Origin: CAVSRC01 sp963798195
Lineage (GTDB): Bacteria > Pseudomonadota > Alphaproteobacteria > Rhizobiales > Kaistiaceae
Direction: 5' to 3'
Length of the DNA stretch: 64,000 nucleotides
Assembly (NCBI GenBank): GCA_963798195.1
Contig: CAWCSF010000006.1
Location: forward strand, 403,257-467,256
Below, piece after piece: positions 40,712 through 49,777 of this stretch. Made by a program: the position numbers and the translations under genes. The stretch's first letter is position 1; each line of letters opens with the position of its first letter. The notes below the pieces were generated by a model, which ran no database searches, was not told the DNA's origin, and saw only the letters and a list, made by a program, of their open reading frames with translations.

Positions 40712-41482
40712 TCAGTCGCCTGCGATGATCCCGTCGATCGCCGCCTCCAGCCGGGCGAGGTCTTCCGGCCGCGACAGGCGGTGGTCGCCGCCTTTCACCA
40801 GCGTCAGCACGACGTCGTCCGAGGCGAAGTGTGTGACCAGTTCGGTCGCGTGCTTCCACGGTACGTCGGTGTCCTCGGTGCCTTGCAGGATGTGCACCGG
40901 GCAGCCGGTCTCGATCAGCCGCGCGCCGAAGAGGTGGGCGTCGCCGTCCTCGATCAGGCCGCGGGTGATCAGGTAGGGCTCGTCGGAATAGTCGCTCGGC
41001 TGGCGGTAGGCGCCGGTCGTCTCCATTTCCTTGCGCGCCTTCTTGCTCCAGGTGTCCCACATCAGTTTGCGCGTCATGTCGACGGCCGGGGCGATCAGCA
41101 CGATCCCGGCGACGCGGCCGGTCGCCCGCGCGGCTTCTGCCAGCAGCAGGGCGATCCAGCCGCCCATGGAGGAACCGACGACGATCTGCGGCCCGCTGGT
41201 ACGGTCGAAGACCGCCTGCGCCTCCTCCAGCCAGCGCGAGATCGTGCCCTCGGCAAAGTCGCCGGCCGAGGCCCCGTGGCCGGAATAGTCGAAGCGGGTG
41301 GCGGCGAGGCCGCGCCTGGCGGCGAAGGCGTCCATCGCCACCGCCTTCTTGCCGGTCATGTCCGAGCGAAAGCCGCCCAGCCAGAAAAGGCCCGGCGAGG
41401 CCCCTTCGCGGCGCAGAATCGCGATGTCGCGGGTCTTGTCGCTGTTGCCGACCGGCACCATCTCCATGACTGGTTCACCCAT
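40712..41482 (-). CDS. Alpha/beta hydrolase
   Basis: A 256-residue hydrolase with the nucleophile elbow VVGSSMGGWIALLLAEA, the FDYSGHGASAGDF loop and a late acid/histidine pair (QGTEDTDVPW, then GGDHRLSRPEDL). The order and spacing are those of serine hydrolases/esterases of the palmitoyl-thioesterase-like (ABHD10) group. Start chosen at ATG 41482 (MGEPVMEMVPVG). Divergent from infC and convergent with the small secreted protein. Confidence 0.87.
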   Translation of the reverse strand: MGEPVMEMVPVGNSDKTRDIAILRREGASPGLFWLGGFRSDMTGKKAVAMDAFAARRGLAATRFDYSGHGASAGDFAEGTISRWLEEAQAVFDRTSGPQIVVGSSMGGWIALLLAEAARATGRVAGIVLIAPAVDMTRKLMWDTWSKKARKEMETTGAYRQPSDYSDEPYLITRGLIEDGDAHLFGARLIETGCPVHILQGTEDTDVPWKHATELVTHFASDDVVLTLVKGGDHRLSRPEDLARLEAAIDGIIAGD

Positions 41483-41605
41483 TCCGTAACCCCATCGTCC
41501 TCCGCCCGTTGACTTCCCGAGCGGCTTGATCGAATCCTGTTTCGTTCCAGACGGTGCCCGGGAACGGTCCGCGGCGCCACTGCGTTCTATTTGATCGAAA
41601 CAACA

Positions 41606-41623
41606 GAGGAGACTGCCGTCATT
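41606..41623 (+). promoter_or_regulatory. Ribosome binding site with AUU start codon of infC
   Basis: GAGGAG at 41606-41611 lies nine bases before ATT 41621, where the IF-3 protein (RRPFKAPP) begins in homologues. A rare AUU initiator is the classical device by which IF-3, which rejects non-canonical starts, represses its own translation. A TTG lies in frame at 41591, but it precedes this strong ribosome binding site. Confidence 0.85.
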
Positions 41624-42157
41624 CGCCGACCCTTCAAAGCACCCCCGACCACCAAGGAAGGTCCCCGGACCAACGAAGAAATCCGCGTTCCCGCCGTTCA
41701 GTTGATCGACAACGAGGGCGAGAACCATGGTGAGGTCCCCATCCAGCGGGCCCTCGAGCTGGCCGCCGAAGCCGGGATGGACCTGGTCGAGATTGCGCCC
41801 AATTCGGTTCCGCCCGTCGCCAAGATCCTCGATTATGGGCGGTTCAAGTTTCAGGCCCAGAAGAAAGCCGCCGAGGCGCGCAAGCGCCAAAAGACCATCG
41901 AGATCAAGGAGATCAAGATGCGTCCAAACATCGACGTCCACGATTATGACGTGAAGATGCGGGCGATTAAGCGCTTCTTCGAGGAAGGCGACAAGGTCAA
42001 GGTGACCCTGCGATTCCGCGGCCGCGAGATGGCCCACATGGAGCTGGGTTCGCGCCTGCTCAACCGGGTCAAGGAAGAAACCGCGACCATTGCCAAGGTC
42101 GAGGCGGAACCCAAGCTTGAGGGTCGCCAGATGATGATGGTCCTGGCGCCGCGCTAA
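41621..42157 (+). CDS. infC: Translation initiation factor IF-3
   Basis: 178 residues. The N-terminal domain has EEIRVPAVQLIDNEGENHGEVP and the linker KFQAQKKAAEARKRQK; the C-terminal domain has VTLRFRGREMAHMELG. The factor keeps ribosomal subunits apart and checks the initiator codon. The start is ATT 41621 with a strong ribosome binding site (separate entry). It heads the infC-rpmI-rplT-pheS-pheT order common in Proteobacteria. Confidence 0.95.
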   Translation: MRRPFKAPPTTKEGPRTNEEIRVPAVQLIDNEGENHGEVPIQRALELAAEAGMDLVEIAPNSVPPVAKILDYGRFKFQAQKKAAEARKRQKTIEIKEIKMRPNIDVHDYDVKMRAIKRFFEEGDKVKVTLRFRGREMAHMELGSRLLNRVKEETATIAKVEAEPKLEGRQMMMVLAPR

Positions 42158-42170
42158 ACCTGCCTTTTGG

Positions 42171-42207
42171 GCGGCGCCCGGCCCGTTCGGGCGGGCTTGT
42201 GCGCCGC
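42171..42207 (+). promoter_or_regulatory. Stem-loop between infC and rpmI
   Basis: GCGGCGC (42171-42177) pairs with GCGCCGC (42201-42207), enclosing a second C/G-rich stem around TTCG. L20 represses the rpmI-rplT message through a leader structure in E. coli; this hairpin could be part of such an element or a partial terminator. It lacks a T run. Confidence 0.4.
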
Positions 42208-42321
42208 ACTTCACCCCGATATAACCCCGCTTCTTCGCGCCGCCCGGCCTGAAAATGGGCATGCCGTGGCGACGCTGAATGCTCCTGTGAGCAATGATTC
42301 CAACGTTTTGAGGGAAGCAAA

Positions 42322-42522
42322 ATGCCCAAATTGAAGACCAAGAGCGGCGCCAAAAAGCGCTTCAAGGTCACCGCGACCGGCAAGGTGGTTCACGCCCAGC
42401 GCGGCAAACGGCACGGCATGATCAAGCGGACTAAGAAGCAGATCCGCAATCTTCGCGGCACGCGCGTCATGTTCAAGACGGACGGCGATAACGTGAAGAA
42501 GTACTTCCTGCCCAACGCCTGA
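42322..42522 (+). CDS. rpmI: Ribosomal protein L35
   Basis: A 66-residue, highly basic 50S protein (PKLKTKSGAKKRFKVTATGK at the start, HGMIKRTKKQIRNLRGT in the middle). GAGGGAAGC precedes ATG 42322. It is followed by rplT 35 bases later. Confidence 0.97.
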   Translation: MPKLKTKSGAKKRFKVTATGKVVHAQRGKRHGMIKRTKKQIRNLRGTRVMFKTDGDNVKKYFLPNA

Positions 42523-42557
42523 GCCCGGCTTAACCACTTTTCTGAAGGAGTCTCGCC

Positions 42558-42914
42558 ATGTCGCGAGTGAAACGCGGCGTCACGTCGCACGCCAGACACA
42601 AGAAGGTCCTGAAGCGCGCCAAGGGCTTCTACGGCCGTCGCAAGAATACCATCCGCACCGCCAAGGCGGCCGTCGACAAGGCGGCGCAATACGCCTTCCG
42701 CGACCGCAAGAACCGCAAGCGGTCGTTCCGCGCCCTGTGGATCCAGCGCATCAATGCCGCCGTCCGCGAGCATGGCCTGACCTATGGTCGATTTATCAGC
42801 GGCCTCGGCAAGGCCGGGGTCGAAATCGACCGCAAGGTCCTGGCCGAGCTTGCCGTCAGCGAGCCGGCTTCGTTCAAGACGCTGGTGGACAAGGCGTCAG
42901 GCGCTCTCGCCTGA
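42558..42914 (+). CDS. rplT: Ribosomal protein L20
   Basis: A 118-residue 50S assembly protein with VKRGVTSHARHKKVLKRAKG, FYGRRKNTIRTAKAAVDKA and LWIQRINAAVREHGLTY. GAAGGAG is the ribosome binding site. In E. coli L20 also represses its own operon. Confidence 0.97.
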   Translation: MSRVKRGVTSHARHKKVLKRAKGFYGRRKNTIRTAKAAVDKAAQYAFRDRKNRKRSFRALWIQRINAAVREHGLTYGRFISGLGKAGVEIDRKVLAELAVSEPASFKTLVDKASGALA

Positions 42915-42945
42915 CCTGACTGAGAACGGCGTCTTGCTGGGCCGT

Positions 42946-42965
42946 GCATCGGGTTTTCCCGGTGC
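42946..42965 (+). promoter_or_regulatory. Hairpin in the pheS leader
   Basis: GCATCGGG and CCCGGTGC form an 8-bp stem (one G-T pair) around a TTTT loop, 31 bases after rplT and 82 bases before pheS. No T tract follows. I found no phenylalanine-rich leader peptide, so classical attenuation is not supported. Confidence 0.3.
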
Positions 42966-43047
42966 CGGCCGGTGTCGGGCGGCGCTTGTCCTCTGCCCGG
43001 TTTTCTGTTGAAAGCGGGACCCTGATGGGGCCCGGGCAGGCGCTGAC

Positions 43048-44142
43048 ATGACAACCACCGAATCCGATATCGCCGCGCTCGAGCGCGATATTTCCGAACG
43101 CATTGCTGCGGCCGCCGACGAGGCGGCGCTGGAGGCCGAACGCGTCGCCGCGCTCGGCAAGAAGGGCCGCGTCTCCGAACTGATGAAGGGCCTTGGCGGC
43201 ATGACGCCGGCCGAGCGTCAGGTCATGGGGCCGGCGCTGAATGGCCTCAAGGACCGCGTCGGCGGGGCGATCGCCGATCGCCGCGCCGTGCTGAAGGACC
43301 AGGACCTCGTCCGCCGCCTCGCTGGAGAGGCCATCGATGTCACACTGCCGGTCCGTCCGTCTCCACTCGAAACCGGCCGCATCCATCCGGTCAGCCAGGT
43401 GATAGACGAGATCACGGCCATCTGCTCCGACCTCGGCTTCCGCATCGCCGAAGGGCCGGACATCGAGACCGACTACTACAATTTCACCGCGCTCAATTTC
43501 CCCGAAGGCCATCCAGCGCGCGAGATGCACGACACGTTCTTCTTCAAGCCGAAGACCGACGGCGATCGCATGCTGCTGCGCACCCACACCTCGCCGGTGC
43601 AGATCCGCACGATGGAGGCACAGCAGCCGCCGATCCGCGTGGTCATCCCCGGCCGCACCTATCGCTTCGATTCCGACCAGACCCACACGCCGATGTTCCA
43701 CCAGCTCGAGGGGCTGGTCATCGACGAGACCAGCCACATCGGCCACCTGAAGTGGGTGCTGGAGGAATTCTGCCGCGCCTTCTTCGAGGTGAAGCAGGTG
43801 CAGATGCGCTTCCGTCCGAGCTTCTTCCCCTTCACCAGCCCGTCGATGGAGGTGGATATCCGCTGCCGCCGTCAGGGCAACGAGATCCGCTTTGGCGAAG
43901 GCGACGACTGGCTGGAGATCCTCGGCTGCGGCATGGTCCACCCGAACGTGCTGCGCTTCGGCGGCATCGATCCCGACAAGTACCAGGGCTTTGCCTGGGG
44001 CATGGGGATCGATCGCATCGCCATGCTGAAATACGGCATGCCGGACCTGCGCGCCTTCTTCGACGCGGACATCCGCTGGCTCAACCACTACGGCTTCCGC
44101 CCGCTCGACCTGCCGACGCTGGCCGGAGGGCTGTCGTCATGA
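43048..44142 (+). CDS. pheS: Phenylalanyl-tRNA synthetase alpha subunit
   Basis: 364 residues. An N-terminal coiled-coil arm (residues 1-90) is followed by the class II core: HPVSQVIDEITAICSDLGF, MHDTFFFK (motif 1/2 region), LLRTHTSPVQIR and the motif 3 GFAWGMGIDRIAMLKYG. It pairs with PheT as an alpha2beta2 enzyme. The stop overlaps the pheT start (ATGA). Confidence 0.97.
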   Translation: MTTTESDIAALERDISERIAAAADEAALEAERVAALGKKGRVSELMKGLGGMTPAERQVMGPALNGLKDRVGGAIADRRAVLKDQDLVRRLAGEAIDVTLPVRPSPLETGRIHPVSQVIDEITAICSDLGFRIAEGPDIETDYYNFTALNFPEGHPAREMHDTFFFKPKTDGDRMLLRTHTSPVQIRTMEAQQPPIRVVIPGRTYRFDSDQTHTPMFHQLEGLVIDETSHIGHLKWVLEEFCRAFFEVKQVQMRFRPSFFPFTSPSMEVDIRCRRQGNEIRFGEGDDWLEILGCGMVHPNVLRFGGIDPDKYQGFAWGMGIDRIAMLKYGMPDLRAFFDADIRWLNHYGFRPLDLPTLAGGLSS

Positions 44143-46564
44143 AGTTCACCCTCTCCTGGCTCAAGGAGCATCTCGATACCGCGGCGACGCTCGATGGCAT
44201 CGTCGACCGGCTGACCATGATCGGCCTCGAGGTCGAGTCCGTGCACGATCCGGCGAAGCAGTACGCGCCGTTCCGTATCGTTCGGGTCGTCTCCGCCGAG
44301 AAGCATCCCAACGCCGATCGCCTGCGCGTCTGCATGGTCGATCCCGGTGACGGATCGAAGGTGCAGGTCGTCTGCGGCGCGCCCAATGCCCGCGCCGGCA
44401 TGACCGGCGTCTTCGCGCCGGCCGGGAGCTATCATCCCCGGCACCGGCGCGCAGCTCGAGAAGGGCGTCATCCGCGGCGTCGAGTTCGAACGGCATGCTG
44501 CTGTCGGAGCGCGAGCTCGGCCTCTCCGACAATCACGAGGGCATCGTCGATCTGCCGGCCGATGCACCGGTCGGCGCGCCTTACGCGCAATACGCCGGGC
44601 TCGACGATCCGGTGATCGACATCAACGTTACGCCCAACCGGCCCGATGCGCTGGGCGTCTCCGGTGTCGCGCGCGACCTCGCGGCGGCCGGCATTGGCAA
44701 TCTCATCGAAAGGCCGGTCGAACCGGTCAAGGGCGAGGGCGCCTGTCCGGTGAAGGTTACGTTCGATTTCGGCGACACGCCTTCGCTCTGCCTGGCCTTC
44801 GGCCTGCGGCTGGTGCGCGGCGTGAAGAACGGTCCGTCGCCGGAGTGGCTGCAGAAGCGGCTCCGCGCCATCGGGCTGCGCCCCATCAACGCGCTGGTCG
44901 ACATCACCAACTTCCTCACCTTCGACCGCAACCGCCCGCTGCACGTCTTCGATGCCGCAAAGGTGAAGGGCGATCTTGTCGTGCGCCGCGCCCGCGCTGG
45001 TGAGCAGTTGCTCGCCCTCGATGGCCGTACCTACACGCTCGACCCCACCATGTGCGTCATCGCAGATGATAACGGCGTCGAGTCGCTGGCCGGCGTCATG
45101 GGTGGCGAAGTCTCGGGCTGCTCCGAGACGACCACCGACGTGCTCATCGAGGCCGCGTTGTGGGAGCCGCTCAACATCGCCCAGACCGGGCGCAAGCTCG
45201 GCATCAACAGCGATGCGCGCTACCGCAACGAGCGCGGCATCGATCCGGCGTTCAACCTGCCCGGACTCGAACTGGCCACCCGGCTGGTCATGGAGATGTG
45301 CGGCGGCACGCCCAGCGAGATTTTCCTGGCCGGCGAGATACCGCAGCCGATGGACGTGATCGAATTTCCGATCACCGAGGTGAAGCGTCTCGGCGGCATC
45401 GATCCGTCGATGGCCGAGGTCAGCGAGATCTTCGGGCGTCTCGGCTTCGACGTGAAGCCGCACCGGACGAAGGGCACGCTGTCGGTCACCGTACCGTCCT
45501 GGCGGCCAGCGATCGCGATCAAGGCCGAGCTCGTCGAGGAAGTCGTGCGCATCGTCGGCGTCGACCGCGTGCCGTCCGAGCCGCTGCGCCGCGATCCCGG
45601 TGCGTCGGAGCCGCTGCTCACGCTGCTCCAGAACCGCACACGCCGAGCCAAGCGGGCGCTCGCCGCGCGCGGCCTCGTCGAGGCAGTGACGTGGTCCTTC
45701 ATCGCGCATGACCGCGCGCTGGCCTTCGGCGGCGGCAAGGACGAACTCGTGCTCGCCAACCCGATCGCGGCCGACATGTCGGATATGCGGCCGAGCCTGC
45801 TGCCCGGCCTCGCCGCGGCGGCCCAGCGCAACGCCGATCGCGGCTTCGCCGATCTCGCCCTGTTCGAGGTCGGTCAGATCTACAGCGGCGAACGGCCGGA
45901 GGATCAGACGACGGCCGTCGCCGCCGTGCGTCGCGGCACGGCCGGCGTCAATGGCAGTGGCCGGCACTGGAGCGGCAAGGCCGCGCCGGTCTCCGCCTTC
46001 GACGTCAAGGCCGATGCGCTTGCCGTGCTCGATACGCTCGGCCTGTCGCCGGACAAGGTGCAGGTCACGGCCGACGCGCCGGCGTGGTATCACCCCGGCC
46101 GCTCGGGCACGATCCGGCAGGGGCCGAAGACGGTCATCGGCCATTTCGGCGAGCTGCATCCGAAGGTGCTGGAGGTGCTCGACGCCGAAGGTCCGCTCGT
46201 CGGATTTGAGCTGATCCTCGAGGCGATTCCCGCGCCGAAGGCGAAGCCGACCAAGACCCGGCCCGTGCTGGCGCTCTCCGATCTGCAACCCGTGCGCCGC
46301 GACTTTGCCTTCGTCGTCGCGCGCGACGTTGCCGCGGCCCGCATCGTCCGCGCTGCCGAGGGTGCCGACCGCAAGCTGATCGCCGGCGTCTCCGTGTTCG
46401 ATCTGTTCGAGGGCGCGGCGCTGGGCGAGGGCAAGAAGTCCGTCGCCATCGAAGTTACATTGCAGCCGACCGAGCGCACGCTGACCGATCAGGAGATCGA
46501 TGCGGTCGCGGCGAAGGTCGTCGCCGAGGTCGCCAAGGCGACCGGCGGCGAACTGCGCAGCTAG
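44139..46564 (+). CDS. pheT: Phenylalanyl-tRNA synthetase beta subunit (two frame shifts)
   Basis: About 807 residues. The first 90 residues (MKFTLSWLKEHLDT, then CMVDPGDGSKVQVVCGAPN, the tRNA-binding EMAP-type domain) are in one frame, and the rest (LLSERELGLSDNHEGIVDLP onward, with the B3/B4 editing, B5 and C-terminal anticodon-binding domains) two frames on. Extra T residues at 44430 (AGCTATCATC for AGCATCATC) and 44485 (GAGTTCGAAC for GAGTCGAAC) explain both. Corrected, the stretch reads PAGSIIPGTGAQLEKGVIRG, a perfect family match. Essential and single-copy here, so error is likely. Confidence 0.94.
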
Positions 46565-46571
46565 GACCAGA

Positions 46572-46595
46572 GGGCCGGCGCTACTCCGCCGGCCC
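46572..46595. terminator. GC-rich stem-loop between pheT and the small opposing gene
   Basis: GGGCCGGCG and CGCCGGCCC form a 9-bp stem with a 6-base loop, 8 bases after the pheT stop. A T tract is absent, so termination on either strand is only possible. It overlaps the stop codon of the opposing small gene. Confidence 0.45.
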
Positions 46596-46793
46596 CCTTG
46601 CTGCTATCGCTTCGGCTTGCGCTTCTTCGCCTCGCGGAGCGTCGTGTTCGGCTTGTTCGCTCCAGTAGAAGCGTCCGAGTTCGGCCCGCGCGATCGCCCG
46701 GGCGAAGCGGGTCTTTTCGTCGGGGCGTGAAGGTCTGTCCGGCTTCGAGCCCTTGCTGTTCCTGGATTTTGGATCGTTCGGTAGTTCCGCCAT
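46581..46793 (-). CDS. Small charged protein of unknown function
   Basis: A 70-residue, strongly charged protein (MAELPNDPKSRNSKGSKPDR at the start, then TRFARAIARAELGRFYWSEQ). A near-perfect ribosome binding site (AAAGGAG) lies eight bases before its ATG at 46793, which supports real translation. The last 20 residues become A/E-rich and overlap the stem-loop after pheT; one frame over, the C-terminus would read TLREAKKRKPKR, so a small shift near 46650 is possible. No family recognised. Confidence 0.55.
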   Translation of the reverse strand: MAELPNDPKSRNSKGSKPDRPSRPDEKTRFARAIARAELGRFYWSEQAEHDAPRGEEAQAEAIAARGPAE

Positions 46794-46952
46794 ATCTCTC
46801 TCCTTTCGCGAGATCGACGCGGGCGCACTTCGCCTGTCGCGTCGGTCGGTGGAGAGAGGGCAGGGGCTAGCTCAACGGGGCGGTCCCGGTTGCGGATACC
46901 CGGCAGATGGAATGCCAGCCGGGCGAAATCAAGGCAGGAGCAACGGCGCGCG

Positions 46953-47509
46953 ATGATCGGTGACTGGCAGATCCACGGCCACGCCATCGTCTCGGACGAC
47001 GATATGATCGCCGGGCCGGACGGGCTGACGCCGCCGGCTCTGCGCAACGACGAGGACTGGCGGCGCTTCCAGCGGGCCCTCGACGCGGCGGCGGTCACCG
47101 TGGTCGGCCGCCTCGGCCACGAGGCCAATCCCAACCTGAAGCGCCGCAACCGGCTCGTGCTTTCGTCTTCGGCGTCGGGCGTCGAACGCCGCGCCGACGC
47201 GTGGTGGTGGAATCCGGCCGACGTTCGCCGCTGGCCGAAGCACTGGCCGTGGCCGCGCCCGGCGGCGGCATCGTCGCCGTGCCCGGTGGGCGGCGCGTCT
47301 TCGATCTGTTCCTGGAGATCGGCTACGACCGTTTCGATCTGGCGCGGGTCGAAGGCGTGCGTGTGCCGGACGGCGTGCCGATCTTTTCCGCGGTCGCTGC
47401 GGGTCGGTCGGCCGACCAAGTGCTGGCCGCGCGCGGGCTGGTCGCGAAACAACGCGAAATAATTGATGCGTCGGCGAACGTCACACTTACCGTGTGGCGG
47501 TCCGCGTAA
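46953..47509 (+). CDS. Dihydrofolate-reductase-like protein (one frame shift)
   Basis: About 185 residues. The N-terminal part (MIGDWQIHGHAIVSDDDMIA, then AAVTVVGRLGHEANPN) and the C-terminal part, in another frame (LAEALAVAAPGGGIVAVPGG, then RVFDLFLEIGYDRF), together resemble a DHFR/RibD-fold reductase; the GG-x-x-VFD stretch corresponds to the second nucleotide-binding motif. The frames join near 47226 if two bases (CG) are removed or one is added. The active-site residues of true DHFR are not obvious, so the substrate is unknown. Confidence 0.65.
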
Positions 47510-47548
47510 CAGCGCGGAAGATCGCAATCGCAAGGGCCGGGGAATCTC

Positions 47549-48541
47549 ATGAACGATATTGTACGGCGTGATTTTCACGTCCGGACCGCCGACGGTTACA
47601 ACATCGCCATCCGCGAGGTGCGCGCTGCCGGCGCGGAGGGCAACGCCCGTGTGCCGATGATCCTGATGCATGGCACGCGCGTTCCCGGCATCAGCGAATA
47701 CGACCTGCCGGTGCCGAACGGCTCGCTGTCGGAAGATCTGGCGCGCGCCGGCCATGTCTGCTTCATCGTCGATGCCCGCGGCTACGGCGGTTCCGACCGC
47801 CCACCTGCCATGGAGCAGCCGCCGGAAGAATCGAAGCCGCTGTTTCGCGCCATCGAGATCACCCGCGATATCGATGCCGCGGTCCTCGAACTCATCAAGG
47901 TAACCGGCCAGCCGCGCGTCGGGTTGATGGGCTGGGGCGTCGGCGGCACGATCTGCCTCATGTATTCCGCGTTGTGGCCGGAGCGCGTCAGCCACCTCAT
48001 CGGCTACAACATCGTCTACGGCGGGCCGGACAATCATCCGCGCTTCAACACGCTTGGTTTCGAGGATCCCGCCCGGCCGGGTCATTTCGACGACCGGCGC
48101 TTCGGTGGCTACAAGGTCAACAATCTCGACATGCTGGTCGACATGTGGGACCGCTACGTGCCCGTCGAGGACAAGGATTCGTGGCGCGATCCGGCGATGG
48201 TCAAGGCGTTCGCCGATGCGCTCGTCGCCGGCGATCCCGAGACGAAGGCGCTCGGTGGATACCGTTCGCCGAACGGCATGCTGGTGGACAGCTACTTCAT
48301 GGGCAAGGGACACAAGCTGGTCCATGCCAACCAGGTCTATGCCAGGGTCATGATCATCCGGCCCGAGCTCGATTTTCTCTGCCGGCCGGGCGACGTGCAG
48401 GCCCTGCGCGAGGATCTGGTCAATGCCGAGGAAGTGCGAATCTACGAGCCCAAAAACACGACCCACTATCTGATCGTCGACAGGCCGGAGCGCGGACGCA
48501 GCGAAGCGGTGGCGGAGATCGTCGACTTCCTCGCGAGCTAG
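47549..48541 (+). CDS. Alpha/beta hydrolase-fold protein lacking the nucleophile
   Basis: A 330-residue protein with clear fold markers: the HGTRVPG oxyanion strand, FIVDARGYGGSDRPP and a late histidine (NTTHYLIVDRPERG). The nucleophile elbow reads VGLMGWGVGGTICLMY, with glycine where Ser, Cys or Asp is expected (G-x-nucleophile-x-G). It could be a non-catalytic relative, or use different chemistry. It lies 39 bases after the reductase-like gene and upstream of the twin cNMP-binding genes. Confidence 0.8.
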   Translation: MNDIVRRDFHVRTADGYNIAIREVRAAGAEGNARVPMILMHGTRVPGISEYDLPVPNGSLSEDLARAGHVCFIVDARGYGGSDRPPAMEQPPEESKPLFRAIEITRDIDAAVLELIKVTGQPRVGLMGWGVGGTICLMYSALWPERVSHLIGYNIVYGGPDNHPRFNTLGFEDPARPGHFDDRRFGGYKVNNLDMLVDMWDRYVPVEDKDSWRDPAMVKAFADALVAGDPETKALGGYRSPNGMLVDSYFMGKGHKLVHANQVYARVMIIRPELDFLCRPGDVQALREDLVNAEEVRIYEPKNTTHYLIVDRPERGRSEAVAEIVDFLAS

Positions 48542-48670
48542 CGCAGCAAACCATTGATATTAAAGCAGAAAGAGGCCAAACCAAACGGCGGCGTCCCGGC
48601 CCGGTGGCACCCGGCGCTTGACCCTTGACCCGCCTCACCGGAGAGTGGCCGAAACCGGAGGGGCGTCGGA

Positions 48671-49171
48671 ATGGCAGATGAAGAAGAACTGGGCGGCACG
48701 CGATTCTTCGATTCCGTGCTCGACGCTGCCGCGATCGACAAGCTGCACGCGGCGTCAAGCCACGTGACCTTTCCACGTGGCGCCGTGCTGATGCGCCAGG
48801 GCGATCCCGGCCACTCGATGTTCACCATCGTCAAAGGCAAGGTCGCGGTGACCGTCCACGAGCGTGGCGGCGATCGCGAGGTCGCGATGCTCGGGCCCGA
48901 CGACGTTGTCGGCGAAATGTCGCTGCTCACCGGAGAGCCGCGCAGCGCCACGGCCACCGCGCGTTCTAAAGTCGTGGCGCTGGAGACGCCGAAGGCGGCG
49001 CTGCAGCCGATCCTTGGCGAGGCGCCGCATCTCGCGGCGCACTTCGCCACCATGGTCAAGGATCGCCACAACCAGCTGGCGCAGCTCCACAAGGATTACG
49101 AACGCTGGAATAGCGTCGGCCTCGACCGCAATGAACTCGCCGCCCGCATGACCGCTTTCTATTCGGGCTAG
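48671..49171 (+). CDS. Cyclic-nucleotide-binding domain protein (first of a pair)
   Basis: A 166-residue protein made almost entirely of one CNB domain: a beta-roll with the ligand-loop DDVVGEMSLLTGEPRSATATA (residues about 77-96) and a C-terminal helix (ATMVKDRHNQLAQLHKDYER). There is no DNA-binding or kinase domain. The acidic start (MADEEELGG) follows GGAGGGG. Whether it binds cAMP/cGMP is uncertain because the loop arginine is in place but the rest is variable. The second copy follows after 7 bases. Confidence 0.85.
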   Translation: MADEEELGGTRFFDSVLDAAAIDKLHAASSHVTFPRGAVLMRQGDPGHSMFTIVKGKVAVTVHERGGDREVAMLGPDDVVGEMSLLTGEPRSATATARSKVVALETPKAALQPILGEAPHLAAHFATMVKDRHNQLAQLHKDYERWNSVGLDRNELAARMTAFYSG

Positions 49172-49178
49172 GCCGATC

Positions 49179-49676
49179 ATGGATCCGGGCAGCGTCCTCC
49201 GGGACACTCCGTTCTTCGCCGAGGTCCTCGAGTCGTCGGAGATCGATATCCTCGCCGAGCTGGCGCAGCCCGTCCGCTTCGAAGCGCACGATGTCCTCAT
49301 CCGTGAGGACGACATCGGCCACTCCATGTTCATCATCGTCAGCGGCAGCGTCGAAGTGACCGTCGCCGGCGAGGAGGAGCCGATCGCGACACTGAACGAG
49401 GGACACATCGTCGGTGAGATGTCGCTGCTCACCGGCGCGCGCCGCAGCGCGACGGTCACCGCGACCACGCCGGTCGAGGTTCTCGAGATCGGCAAGGAGG
49501 CGCTGTCGGTCGTGCTGGGTCATTCGCCCGGCCTGGCGGATCGCTTCGCCGCCATGATCGCCCGGCGTCAGCGGCAGCTGGACCGCCACTTCGGCGGCGG
49601 CGCCTGGGGCATGATGCGGCTTGCCGCGAGCGACCTCGCCGCGACCATCCGCTCCTTCTTCGGCCAGCAACCCTAG
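49179..49676 (+). CDS. Cyclic-nucleotide-binding domain protein (second of a pair)
   Basis: A 165-residue single-domain protein similar to the preceding one: SMFIIVSGSVEVTVAG and GHIVGEMSLLTGARRSATVTA share the beta-roll and phosphate-loop pattern. The C-terminal helix (IARRQRQLDRHFGGGAWGMM) differs. The adjacent tandem arrangement points to gene duplication and probably to a heterodimer or sequential role. No effector domain is present. Confidence 0.85.
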   Translation: MDPGSVLRDTPFFAEVLESSEIDILAELAQPVRFEAHDVLIREDDIGHSMFIIVSGSVEVTVAGEEEPIATLNEGHIVGEMSLLTGARRSATVTATTPVEVLEIGKEALSVVLGHSPGLADRFAAMIARRQRQLDRHFGGGAWGMMRLAASDLAATIRSFFGQQP

Positions 49677-49777
49677 ACCCTGGTCCTCACCGAAATGTCA
49701 TGACCGCGCGGCTTGCCCGCCGCCCGCGCATCTTTATGCTGCATTGCGATAAGTCCACGTTTCGCAAGGGAATCTTG

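Noticed and set aside
42915..43047. Phenylalanine leader-peptide attenuation before pheS
   Set aside because: The only short frames in the leader are not enriched in Phe codons, and the hairpin there lacks a T run.
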